64,000 nt of DNA from Photobacterium damselae (lineage in GTDB: Bacteria; Pseudomonadota; Gammaproteobacteria; Enterobacterales; Vibrionaceae), in NCBI RefSeq assembly GCF_003026815.1, contig NZ_PYOG01000006.1, forward strand, positions 124,001 through 188,000. Direction: 5' to 3'. Both the position numbers and the translations under genes were made by a program. The notes under the pieces were generated by a model, which worked only from the letters and a program-made list of their open reading frames with translations, was not told the DNA's origin and searched no databases. The first letter of the stretch is position 1; every line of letters begins with the position of its first letter. Below, piece after piece: positions 56,101 through 64,000 of this stretch.

Positions 56101-59100
56101 ACGTAAAAGCGGGTGATACGGTTACGGTCATTGTTGATGGTAAGACGGTCGGCACCACAACGGTTGAAAACCACGATGGTAAGCTAACGTGGACGGCACA
56201 AGTCGACGGCAGCGTGCTAGAGCATGCAAGTACTGACAGCGTAAAAGCTACGGTGACCACCACCGATGCGGCGGGTAACCGTGCTACAGCAACAGACGAT
56301 CACCTTTACAGCATTGATACAGACATTACCGCGAAGATTACTATTACTTCGATTGCAACCGATGATGTTATTAACGCCGATGAAGCACACAGTAAAGTAC
56401 CCGTCACCGGTACTGTGGGAGCAGATGTAAAAGCGGGTGATACGGTTACGGTCATTGTTGATGGTAAGACAGTCGGCACCACAACGGTTGAAAACCACGA
56501 TGGCAAGCTAACGTGGACGGCGCAAGTTGACGGCAGCGTGCTAGAGCATGCAAGTGCTGATAGCGTAAAAGCTACGGTGACCACCACGGATGCGGCGGGT
56601 AACCGTGCCACCGCAACAGACGATCACACTTACAGCATTGATACAGACATTGCCGCGAAAATTACGATTACTTCGATTGCGACCGATGATGTGGTGAATG
56701 CTGATGAAGCACACAGCAAAGTACCGGTTACTGGTACTGTGGGAGCAGATGTAAAAGCGGGTGATACGGTTACGGTCATTGTTGACGGTAAGACAGTCGG
56801 CACCACAACGGTTGAAAACCGCGATGGCAAGCTAACGTGGACGGCACAAGTCGATGGCAGTGTGCTAGAGCATGCAAGTGCTGATAGCGTAAAAGCTACG
56901 GTGACCACCACCGATGCGGCGGGTAACCGTGCAACTGCAACAGACGATCACCTTTACAGCATTGATACAGACATTGCTGCGAAAATTACGATTACCTCGA
57001 TTGCAACCGATGATGTCATTAACGCTGATGAAGCACACAGCAAAGTACCGGTTACTGGTACTGTGGGTGCAGACGTGAAAGCCGGTGATACGGTTACGGT
57101 CATTGTTGATGGTAAGACGGTCGGCACCACAACGGTTGAAAACCACGATGGTAAGCTAACGTGGACGGCACAAGTCGACGGCAGCGTGCTAGAGCATGCA
57201 AGTACTGACAGCGTAAAAGCTACGGTGACCACCACCGATGCGGCGGGTAACCGTGCAACTGCAACAGACGATCACCTTTACAGCATTGATACAGACATTG
57301 CCGCGAAAATTACTATTACTTCGATTGCAACCGATGATGTCATTAACGCTGATGAAGCGCACAGCAAAGTACCGGTTACTGGTACTGTGGGTGCAGACGT
57401 GAAAGCGGATGATACGGTTACGGTCATTGTTGACGGTAAGACAGTCGGCACCACAACGGTTGAAAACCACGATGGTAAGCTAACGTGGACGGCACAAGTC
57501 GATGGTAGCGTGCTAGAGCATGCAAGTGCTGACAGCGTAAAAGCTACGGTGACCACCACCGATGCGGCGGGTAACCGTGCTACAGCAACAGACGATCACC
57601 TTTACAGCATTGATACAGACATTGCCGCGAAAATTACTATTACGTCGATTGCGACCGATGATGTTATTAACGCCGATGAAGCGCACAGCAAAGTACCTGT
57701 TACTGGTACTGTGGGTGCAGACGTGAAAGCCGGTGATACGGTTACGGTCATTGTTGATGGTAAGACGGTCGGCACCACAACGGTTGAAAACCACGATGGT
57801 AAGCTAACGTGGACGGCACAAGTCGATGGCAGCGTGCTAGAGCATGCAAGTGCTGACAGCGTAAAAGCTACGGTGACCACCACCGATGCGGCGGGTAACC
57901 GTGCCACAGCAACAGACGATCACCTTTACAACATTGATACTGACATTGCCGCGAAAATTACGATTACTTCGATTGCGACCGATGATGTGGTGAATGCTGA
58001 TGAAGCACACAGCAAAGTACCGGTTACCGGTACTGTGGGTGCAGACGTGAAAGCCGGTGATACGGTCATTGTGATGGTTGATGGCCACAAAGTGGGTGAA
58101 ACTCAGGTTGTGGAGCAAGATGGCAAGCTAACGTGGACGGCGCAAGTCGATGGTAGCGTGCTAGAGCATGCAAGTGCTGATAGCGTAAAAGCTACGGTGA
58201 CCACCACCGATGCGGCGGGTAATAGTGCCACCGCAACAGACGATCACACTTACAGCATTGATACAGACATTGCCGCGAAAATTACGATTACTTCGATTGC
58301 GACCGATGATGTGGTGAATGCTGATGAAGCACACAGCAAAGTACCGGTTACTGGTACTGTGGGTGCAGACGTGAAAGCCGGTGATACGGTTACGGTCATT
58401 GTTGATGGTAAGACAGTCGGCACCACAACGGTTGAAAATCACGATGGTAAGCTAACGTGGACGGCACAAGTCGATGGCAGCGTGCTAGAGCATGCAAGTA
58501 CTGACAGCGTAAAAGCTACGGTGACCACCACCGATGCGGCGGGTAATAGTGCCACTGCAACAGACGATCACACTTACAGCATTGATACGGATATTGCCGC
58601 GAAAATTACGATTACTTCGATTGCGACCGATGATGTGGTGAATGCTGATGAAGCACACAGCAAAGTACCGGTTACTGGTACTGTGGGTGCAGACGTAAAA
58701 GCCGGTGATACGGTTACGGTCATTGTTGATGGTAAGACAGTCGGCACCGCAACGGTTGAAAACCACGATGGCAAGCTAACATGGACGGCACAAGTCGATG
58801 GTAGCGTGCTAGAGCATGCAAGTGCTGATAGCGTAAAAGCTACGGTGACCACCACGGATGCGGCGGGTAACCGTGCAATTGCAACAGACGATCACACTTA
58901 CAGCATTGATACAGACATTGCTGCGAAAATTACTATTAGTTCGATTGCAACCGATGATGTGGTGAATGCTGATGAAGCACACAGCAAAGTACCCGTTACC
59001 GGTACTGTAGGTGCAGACGTGAAAGCCGGTGATACGGTTACGGTCATTGTTGATGGTAAGACAGTCGGCACCACAACGGTTGAAAATCACGATGGTAAGC

Positions 59101-62100
59101 TAACGTGGACGGCACAAGTCGATGGCAGCGTGCTAGAGCATGCAAGTACTGACAGCGTAAAAGCTACGGTGACCACCACCGATGCGGCGGGTAATAGTGC
59201 CACTGCAACAGACGATCACACTTACAGCATTGATACGGATATTGCCGCGAAAATTACGATTACTTCGATTGCGACCGATGATGTGGTGAATGCTGATGAA
59301 GCACACAGCAAAGTACCGGTTACTGGTACTGTGGGTGCAGACGTAAAAGCCGGTGATACGGTTACGGTCATTGTTGATGGTAAGACAGTCGGCACCACAA
59401 CGGTTGAAAACCACGATGGCAAGCTAACATGGACGGCACAAGTCGATGGCAGCGTGCTAGAGCATGCAAGTGCTGATAGCGTAAAAGCTACGGTGACCAC
59501 CACGGATGCGGCGGGTAACCGTGCAATTGCAACAGACGATCACACTTACAGCATTGATACAGACATTGCTGCGAAAATTACTATTAGTTCGATTGCAACC
59601 GATGATGTGGTGAATGCTGATGAAGCACACAGCAAAGTACCCGTTACCGGTACTGTAGGTGCAGACGTGAAAGCCGGTGATACGGTTATTGTGATGGTTG
59701 ATGGCCACAAAGTGGGTGAAACTCAGGTTGAGGAGCAAGATGGCAAGCTAACGTGGACGGCACAAGTTGATGGCAGCGTTCTAGAGCATGCAAGTACTGA
59801 CAGCGTAAAAGCTACGGTGACCACCACGGATGCGGCGGGTAACCGTGCTACTGCAACAGACGATCACACTTACAGCATTGATACGGACATTGCCGCGAAA
59901 ATTACGATTACTTCGATTGCAACCGATGATGTTATTAACGCCGATGAAGCGCACAGCAAAGTACCGGTTACCGGTACTGTAGGTGCAGACGTGAAAGCCG
60001 GTGATACGGTTATTGTGATGGTTGATGGCCACAAAGTGGGTGAAACTCAGGTTGAGGAGCAAGATGGCAAGCTAACGTGGACGGCACAAGTTGATGGCAG
60101 CGTTCTAGAGCATGCAAGTACTGACAGCGTAAAAGCTACGGTGACCACCACGGATGCGGCGGGTAACCGTGCTACTGCAACAGACGATCACACTTACAGC
60201 ATTGATACGGACATTGTCGCGAAAATTACGATTACTTCGATTGCAACCGATGATGTTATTAACGCCGATGAAGCGCACAGCAAAGTACCGGTTACCGGTA
60301 CTGTGGGTGCAGACGTGAAAGCGGGTGATACGGTTATTGTGATGGTTGATGGCCACAAAGTGGGTGAAACTCAGGTTGTGGAGCAAGATGGCAAGCTAAC
60401 ATGGACGGCACAAGTCGATGGCAGCGTGCTAGAGCATGCAAGTACTGACAGCGTAAAAGCTACGGTGACCACCACCGATGCGGCGGGTAACCGTGCAACT
60501 GCAACAGACGATCACCTTTACAACATTGATACAGACATTGCCGCGAAAATTACGATTACCTCGATTGCGACCGATGATGTGGTGAATGCTGATGAAGCGC
60601 ACAGCAAAGTACCGGTTACTGGTACTGTGGGTGCAGATGTGAAAGTCGGTGATACGGTTACGGTCATTGTTGACGGTAAGACAGTCGGCACCACAACGGT
60701 TGAAAACCACGATGGTAAGCTAACGTGGACAGCGCAAGTTGACGGCAGCGTGCTAGAGCATGCAAGTACTGACAGCGTAAAAACTACGGTGACCACCACC
60801 GATGCGGCGGGTAATAGTGCCACTGCAACAGACGATCACACTTACAGCATTGATACAGACATTGCCGCGAAAATTACGATTACTTCGATTGCAACCGATG
60901 ATGTTATTAACGCCGATGAAGCACACAGCAAAGTACCTGTCACTGGTACTGTGGGTGCAGATGTGAAAGCGGGTGATACGGTTACGGTTATTGTTGATGG
61001 TAAGACAGTCGGCACCACAACGGTTGAAAATCACGATGGTAAGCTAACGTGGACGGCGCAAGTCGATGGTAGCGTGCTAGAGCATGCAAGTGCTGATAGC
61101 GTAAAAGCCACTGTGACTACCACCGATGCGGCGGGTAATAGTGCCACCGCAACAGACGATCACACTTACAGCATTGATACAGACATTGCCGCGAAAATTA
61201 CGATTACCTCGATTGCAACCGATGATGTTATTAACGCCGATGAAGCGCACAGCAAAGTACCGGTTACCGGTACTGTGGGTGCAGACGTGAAAGCCGGTGA
61301 TACGGTCATTGTGATGGTTGATGGCCACAAAGTGGGTGAAACTCAGGTTGTGGAGCAAGATGGCAAGCTAACGTGGACGGCGCAAGTCGATGGTAGCGTG
61401 CTAGAGCATGCAAGTGCTGATAGCGTAAAAGCCACGGTGACCACCACCGATGCGGCGGGTAACCGTGCCACCGCAACAGACGATCACCTTTACAGCATTG
61501 ATACAGACATTGCTGCGAAAATTACGATTACTTCGATTGCGACCGATGATGTGGTGAATGCTGATGAAGCACACAGCAAAGTACCGGTTACTGGTACTGT
61601 GGGTGCAGACGTAAAAGCCGGTGATACGGTTACGGTCATTGTTGATGGTAAGGCAGTCGGCACAACAACGGTTGAAAACCACGATGGCAAGCTAACATGG
61701 ACGGCACAAGTCGATGGCAGCGTGCTAGAGCATGCAAGTGCTGATAGCGTAAAAGCTACGGTGACCACCACCGATGCGGCGGGTAACCGTGCAATTGCAA
61801 CAGACGATCACACTTACAGCATTGATACAGACATTGCCGCATCTATCACCATTACCTCGATTGCGACCGATGACAATGTGACAGGCCCTGACTCTGAGCA
61901 TAGCCAGACAATCATCGGTACGGTAGGTGGCGATGTGCAAGAGGGGGACCACGTCATCGTAAGTCTCGATGGCAAGGTATTGGGCACCGCGACAGTCCAA
62001 GCCGATAAGTCTTGGAGTTTGAACGTTGATGGTAAAGTCTTGCTGGATGCAGGCAGCGATAGCGTGACTGCAATGGTCGACATTCGCGATGCGGCGGGTA

Positions 62101-64000
62101 ACCAGGCTCATGCAACGGCGACACATGATTATACTGTCGATGTATCTGCGAGCATTGATATTGACCCGATCACAGGCGATAACATCATCACTCAAAAAGA
62201 GGGGCATGAAAAAGTATTAGATGTAACTGGTAAAGTTGGTGGTCAGGCTCGTGAAGGGGATGAAGTTACAGTAACTATTGGTAATAACAAGTATATAACT
62301 CATGTTCAGAAAGACCTCACTTGGAGTATTGCTGTTGCTGGTATGGATATTTTACATGCCAATCAAGCGATCGCTAGTGTAACAACATCTTATAGCTCAC
62401 ATAACGTTACAGTTGATGCTGATGAGCCATATAAAGTTGATATTGGTGCTCTAGTCACTATTGATTCAATTGCAGAAGATAACATTGTGACTCAAGCTGA
62501 AGGTAAGAGCTCTGTAGTAATTAATGGTTCTGTAGGTGGTGATGTTAAAGATGGAGATATAGTCACATTAACAATTGATGGACAACAATTTACTGGTGAA
62601 GCTAAAGATGGTCGTTATCAGATTACCGTCGAAGGTAGTGCTTTATTAAAGGATAGTGATCGTATTGTAGAGGCTTCTGTCACTACAACTGATGGTGCTC
62701 ATCATTCTGCTTCTGATACAGCAGAAAAATCATATCAAATAGATGGTGTGGTGATCCAAGCTGATAATGGTGATAACACTATAGTTGGTACAGTTGGCTC
62801 GGATTTATTAATTGGTGATCTAGATCCTGCTAAAATTGTTGATGTTCCAACTAATGTTAATTTTGTGATAGATACATCAGGCAGTATGTATTACGGTCGA
62901 TTGTTAAACCTTGATTCTATTCATATGAATAGTGCTGAAAAGTATAAAGTCTTTGTAAATTATGGTGCAACATTGACCGCCGCTGATGGCACACAACTTT
63001 ATAATGGTAGTTCTCAGAGTGGATGGGTTACAGTTACCTACGATCAGATGAAAGCTGGCTTGCAGTATGATGGTTATAGGGCAGAGGATCCAATCTATAT
63101 TAAGTCATCAATAGGGGAAGATCAGACGTATAAGTTAACAGATTTTCCTTCTGTTTTTGATATGACAAAGCAGGCTTATCAAGTGTTAGTTGATGAGATC
63201 TTGACGAATACCAATGATAAAAGTTCTTTAAACTTTAATGTGGTTACCTTCAATAGCACTGTTGGGGGGGACTCATCGTTTCATTATGATGCTGAGAGTA
63301 ATAGCTTTGTAAATAGTCGTGGTACCGATATTCATAATTATCTGAATTCTTTGATTGCTGGAGGTGGTACTGAATTTGAAGCTCCATTAAAAACTATTAG
63401 CGATCATATTGTTACAGATGGTAATACTAGAAATGTTGTTTACTTCCTAACTGATGGTAAGGACAATACAGGATTTAGTAATTCAGCTAATAATTCAGAT
63501 TATGCGGCTTTAAAACATGCAGAGGTTATTTCAATTGCTGTTGGTCCATCAGGAGATGCAGATCAAGTTAACCAAATTGCTCAATTGGGTGAAGGGTATA
63601 ACAATAATAATGACTCAGAGCCAAGCTATTCAAAAGTGATCACAAATACCAATGAGTTAACAGATATATTTAAAGACATCGGTCAACACTTCATTCCTGG
63701 TAGTGACACTATTACAGGAAGTGATGATAACGATGTGCTTGTTGGCGACGCTTTAAATATTCATTGGATGTATGACGAAGGATTGTTGCATGGACAATAC
63801 CATGAGCCTGTAAAAGGTAAAGTTGATACATATCCTGCAACTATTATTAAACAATATTTAGCAGATGAAGCCCACAATGGCGATACTAACAAGGTTCTTA
63901 CTTCTGATATTAACCATTTTATTGCCGACCACTTAGATAAATTTGGCAACAATGAATATGGTGGTAATGATCATATTAGTGGTGGTAAAGGCAATGATAT
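53142..64000 (+). CDS. Giant LapA/RTX-type type I secreted adhesin, partial (continues beyond window)
   Basis: One frame is open for 3,619 codons from ATG 53142 (AGGGG ribosome site). Layout: an N-terminal retention module (about 1-140; MNIIDLRDDLVVESVQGSVY) with a LapG-type site P142-A-A-G145; a divergent Ig-like repeat; 24 tandem 108-residue repeats (303-2894); three divergent repeats (to about 3200); a von Willebrand A domain with MIDAS motif D3244-T-S-G-S; then RTX nonapeptides (GGNDHISGGKGND) at the window edge. Such proteins are exported by a LapBCE-like type I system, held in the outer membrane by the retention module and released by LapG when c-di-GMP is low. The exporter is not in this window. 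The C-terminal secretion signal is missing here. Confidence 0.9.
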   Translation, partial: MNIIDLRDDLVVESVQGSVYTIDNKGNLVQLYAGSHLNKGDKVILQNDASFDALVHNQTVTFDNSADNMTVEDLKNLLNQQYAATVHQNYINQSQPDDDLASSLLVKQSHSVDHQISNNVTLDTIHRMIEDGQDPTLAQPKPAAGNELSSSAPGSVYIDYDNDQMLAEAGHDTAYKPTNNQERKDYIGGDESLFLPPLHAGVQILSIAEDNVINESEAHSKVSITGTVSQDVKVGDIVELSLDKQPIGHATVTLVDGELVWTTSVDGSTLVNANLDLVTATVTTHDSHGRTVSATDDHTYSIDTDIAAKITITSIATDDVINADEAYSKVPVTGTVGADVKAGDTVIVMVDGHKVGETQVVEQDGKLTWTAQVDGSVLEHASADSVKATVTTTDAAGNSATATDDHTYSIDTDIAAKITITSIATDDVINADEAHSKVPVTGTVGADVKAGDTVIVMVDGHKVGETQVVEQDGKLTWTAQVDGSVLEHASADSVKATVTITDAAGNRATATDDHLYSIDTDIAAKITITSIATDDVINADEAHSKVPVTGTVGADAKAGDTVMVMVDGHKVGETQVVEQDGKLTWTAQVDGSVLEHASADSVKATVTTTDAAGNRATATDDHTYSIDTDIAAKITITSIATDDVINADEAQSKVPVTGTVGADVKAGDTVIVMVDGHKVGETQVVEQDGKLTWTAQVDGSVLEHASADSVKATVTTTDAAGNSATATDDHLYSIDTDIAAKITITSIATDDVINADEAHSKVPVTGTVGADVKAGDTVIVMVDGHKVGETQVVEQDGKLTWTAQVDGSVLEHASTDSVKATVTTTDAAGNRATATDDHLYNIDTDIAAKITITSIATDDVINADEAHSKVPVTGTVGADVKAGDTVTVIVDGKTVGTTTVENHDGKLTWTAQVDGSVLEHASADSVKATVTTTDAAGNRATATDDHTYSIDTDIAAKITISSIATDDVVNADEAHSKVPVTGTVGADVKAGDTVTVIVDGKTVGTTTVENHDGKLTWTAQVDGSVLEHASTDSVKATVTTTDAAGNRATATDDHLYSIDTDITAKITITSIATDDVINADEAHSKVPVTGTVGADVKAGDTVTVIVDGKTVGTTTVENHDGKLTWTAQVDGSVLEHASADSVKATVTTTDAAGNRATATDDHTYSIDTDIAAKITITSIATDDVVNADEAHSKVPVTGTVGADVKAGDTVTVIVDGKTVGTTTVENRDGKLTWTAQVDGSVLEHASADSVKATVTTTDAAGNRATATDDHLYSIDTDIAAKITITSIATDDVINADEAHSKVPVTGTVGADVKAGDTVTVIVDGKTVGTTTVENHDGKLTWTAQVDGSVLEHASTDSVKATVTTTDAAGNRATATDDHLYSIDTDIAAKITITSIATDDVINADEAHSKVPVTGTVGADVKADDTVTVIVDGKTVGTTTVENHDGKLTWTAQVDGSVLEHASADSVKATVTTTDAAGNRATATDDHLYSIDTDIAAKITITSIATDDVINADEAHSKVPVTGTVGADVKAGDTVTVIVDGKTVGTTTVENHDGKLTWTAQVDGSVLEHASADSVKATVTTTDAAGNRATATDDHLYNIDTDIAAKITITSIATDDVVNADEAHSKVPVTGTVGADVKAGDTVIVMVDGHKVGETQVVEQDGKLTWTAQVDGSVLEHASADSVKATVTTTDAAGNSATATDDHTYSIDTDIAAKITITSIATDDVVNADEAHSKVPVTGTVGADVKAGDTVTVIVDGKTVGTTTVENHDGKLTWTAQVDGSVLEHASTDSVKATVTTTDAAGNSATATDDHTYSIDTDIAAKITITSIATDDVVNADEAHSKVPVTGTVGADVKAGDTVTVIVDGKTVGTATVENHDGKLTWTAQVDGSVLEHASADSVKATVTTTDAAGNRAIATDDHTYSIDTDIAAKITISSIATDDVVNADEAHSKVPVTGTVGADVKAGDTVTVIVDGKTVGTTTVENHDGKLTWTAQVDGSVLEHASTDSVKATVTTTDAAGNSATATDDHTYSIDTDIAAKITITSIATDDVVNADEAHSKVPVTGTVGADVKAGDTVTVIVDGKTVGTTTVENHDGKLTWTAQVDGSVLEHASADSVKATVTTTDAAGNRAIATDDHTYSIDTDIAAKITISSIATDDVVNADEAHSKVPVTGTVGADVKAGDTVIVMVDGHKVGETQVEEQDGKLTWTAQVDGSVLEHASTDSVKATVTTTDAAGNRATATDDHTYSIDTDIAAKITITSIATDDVINADEAHSKVPVTGTVGADVKAGDTVIVMVDGHKVGETQVEEQDGKLTWTAQVDGSVLEHASTDSVKATVTTTDAAGNRATATDDHTYSIDTDIVAKITITSIATDDVINADEAHSKVPVTGTVGADVKAGDTVIVMVDGHKVGETQVVEQDGKLTWTAQVDGSVLEHASTDSVKATVTTTDAAGNRATATDDHLYNIDTDIAAKITITSIATDDVVNADEAHSKVPVTGTVGADVKVGDTVTVIVDGKTVGTTTVENHDGKLTWTAQVDGSVLEHASTDSVKTTVTTTDAAGNSATATDDHTYSIDTDIAAKITITSIATDDVINADEAHSKVPVTGTVGADVKAGDTVTVIVDGKTVGTTTVENHDGKLTWTAQVDGSVLEHASADSVKATVTTTDAAGNSATATDDHTYSIDTDIAAKITITSIATDDVINADEAHSKVPVTGTVGADVKAGDTVIVMVDGHKVGETQVVEQDGKLTWTAQVDGSVLEHASADSVKATVTTTDAAGNRATATDDHLYSIDTDIAAKITITSIATDDVVNADEAHSKVPVTGTVGADVKAGDTVTVIVDGKAVGTTTVENHDGKLTWTAQVDGSVLEHASADSVKATVTTTDAAGNRAIATDDHTYSIDTDIAASITITSIATDDNVTGPDSEHSQTIIGTVGGDVQEGDHVIVSLDGKVLGTATVQADKSWSLNVDGKVLLDAGSDSVTAMVDIRDAAGNQAHATATHDYTVDVSASIDIDPITGDNIITQKEGHEKVLDVTGKVGGQAREGDEVTVTIGNNKYITHVQKDLTWSIAVAGMDILHANQAIASVTTSYSSHNVTVDADEPYKVDIGALVTIDSIAEDNIVTQAEGKSSVVINGSVGGDVKDGDIVTLTIDGQQFTGEAKDGRYQITVEGSALLKDSDRIVEASVTTTDGAHHSASDTAEKSYQIDGVVIQADNGDNTIVGTVGSDLLIGDLDPAKIVDVPTNVNFVIDTSGSMYYGRLLNLDSIHMNSAEKYKVFVNYGATLTAADGTQLYNGSSQSGWVTVTYDQMKAGLQYDGYRAEDPIYIKSSIGEDQTYKLTDFPSVFDMTKQAYQVLVDEILTNTNDKSSLNFNVVTFNSTVGGDSSFHYDAESNSFVNSRGTDIHNYLNSLIAGGGTEFEAPLKTISDHIVTDGNTRNVVYFLTDGKDNTGFSNSANNSDYAALKHAEVISIAVGPSGDADQVNQIAQLGEGYNNNNDSEPSYSKVITNTNELTDIFKDIGQHFIPGSDTITGSDDNDVLVGDALNIHWMYDEGLLHGQYHEPVKGKVDTYPATIIKQYLADEAHNGDTNKVLTSDINHFIADHLDKFGNNEYGGNDHISGGKGND
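54048..61823 (+). repeat. 24 tandem 324-bp repeats in the adhesin gene
   Basis: Twenty-four units of exactly 324 bp (108 codons), each starting at GATACAGACATTGC or a close variant, keep the frame throughout. Units come in two subtypes by their centre: type A (VIVMVDGHKVGETQVVEQDG; units 1-5, 13, 18-20, 23) and type B (VTVIVDGKTVGTTTVENHDG; units 6-12, 14-17, 21, 22, 24). Other variable positions (DVIN/DVVN, DHTYS/DHLYS/DHLYN, NSAT/NRAT) are reshuffled between units. The long minus-strand open frames in this stretch are by-products of the repeat's codon bias. Confidence 0.95.

Noticed and set aside
54048-61823. Regularly spaced repeats as a CRISPR array
   Set aside because: The unit is 324 bp, repeats are contiguous without unique spacers, and the frame is open throughout.
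54000-62207. Many long minus-strand open frames of about 93 codons repeated every 324 bp
   Set aside because: They recur exactly with the adhesin repeat and give low-complexity products; they are antisense shadows of one plus-strand gene.

Overview
The window looks like part of a Vibrionaceae chromosome (Aliivibrio, Photobacterium or a relative). This rests on the AT-rich base composition, the gene families (PqiABC, RhlE, TtrS/TtrR-like regulators, DeoD, MarC, a giant LapA/RTX-type adhesin) and on Fur-, ModE- and FNR-type sites that follow gamma-proteobacterial consensus. Genus is an inference; there is no rRNA or tRNA here to settle it.

Layout. 1-17.7 kb is mostly housekeeping: tldD (cut by the window edge), a COG0523 metal GTPase, modD behind a ModE box, pqiABC, poxB facing an FMN-dependent alpha-hydroxy-acid (lactate-type) dehydrogenase, a small membrane protein, a GlxA-type regulator, a long beta-ketoacyl synthase, rhlE and ylqF. 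18.2-28.4 kb is a defence island. It holds a tightly coupled four-gene SMC/toprim cassette related to Wadjet/MksBEFG but with the toprim gene first, then an McrB (with an apparent EVE-like insertion) and McrC pair, then a Nudix gene. 28.5 kb is a glutathione transferase.

29.4-35.9 kb is an iron/metal-regulated locus: a TonB-dependent receptor and periplasmic binding protein on one strand, facing a microprotein-methyltransferase-cupin operon and a DUF364 gene on the other, with a CRP/FNR-family regulator divergent from the operon. Fur boxes and perfect TTGAT-N4-ATCAA boxes sit upstream of both arms. No ABC permease or ATPase gene is present, so the pathway is incomplete or shares a transporter. 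36-43.1 kb encodes a DMSO-reductase-family molybdoenzyme in B-C-A-chaperone order next to a TtrS/TtrR-like two-component system. With the two ModE boxes (modD and an orphan modA at 48.7 kb), this gives the window a molybdenum theme.

43.5-53 kb holds deoD and an MFS transporter, a YeiL-like regulator beside an IS3-family remnant, marC, a candidate small RNA, a GNAT acetyltransferase, a 30-residue basic ORF, modA, a repeated-domain lipoprotein, nagA and a drug-efflux MFS protein. From 53.1 kb to the right edge runs one open reading frame of more than 3,600 codons: a LapA-like, type-I-secreted adhesin with a PAAG (LapG-type) cleavage site, 24 nearly identical 324-bp repeats in two interspersed subtypes, divergent Ig-like repeats, a von Willebrand A domain and the start of RTX repeats.

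The items most worth following up are the four-gene SMC/toprim cassette, the Fur/FNR-box metal locus with its microprotein, the Ttr-like sensor paired with a Dms-like enzyme, and the mosaic repeat array of the adhesin.
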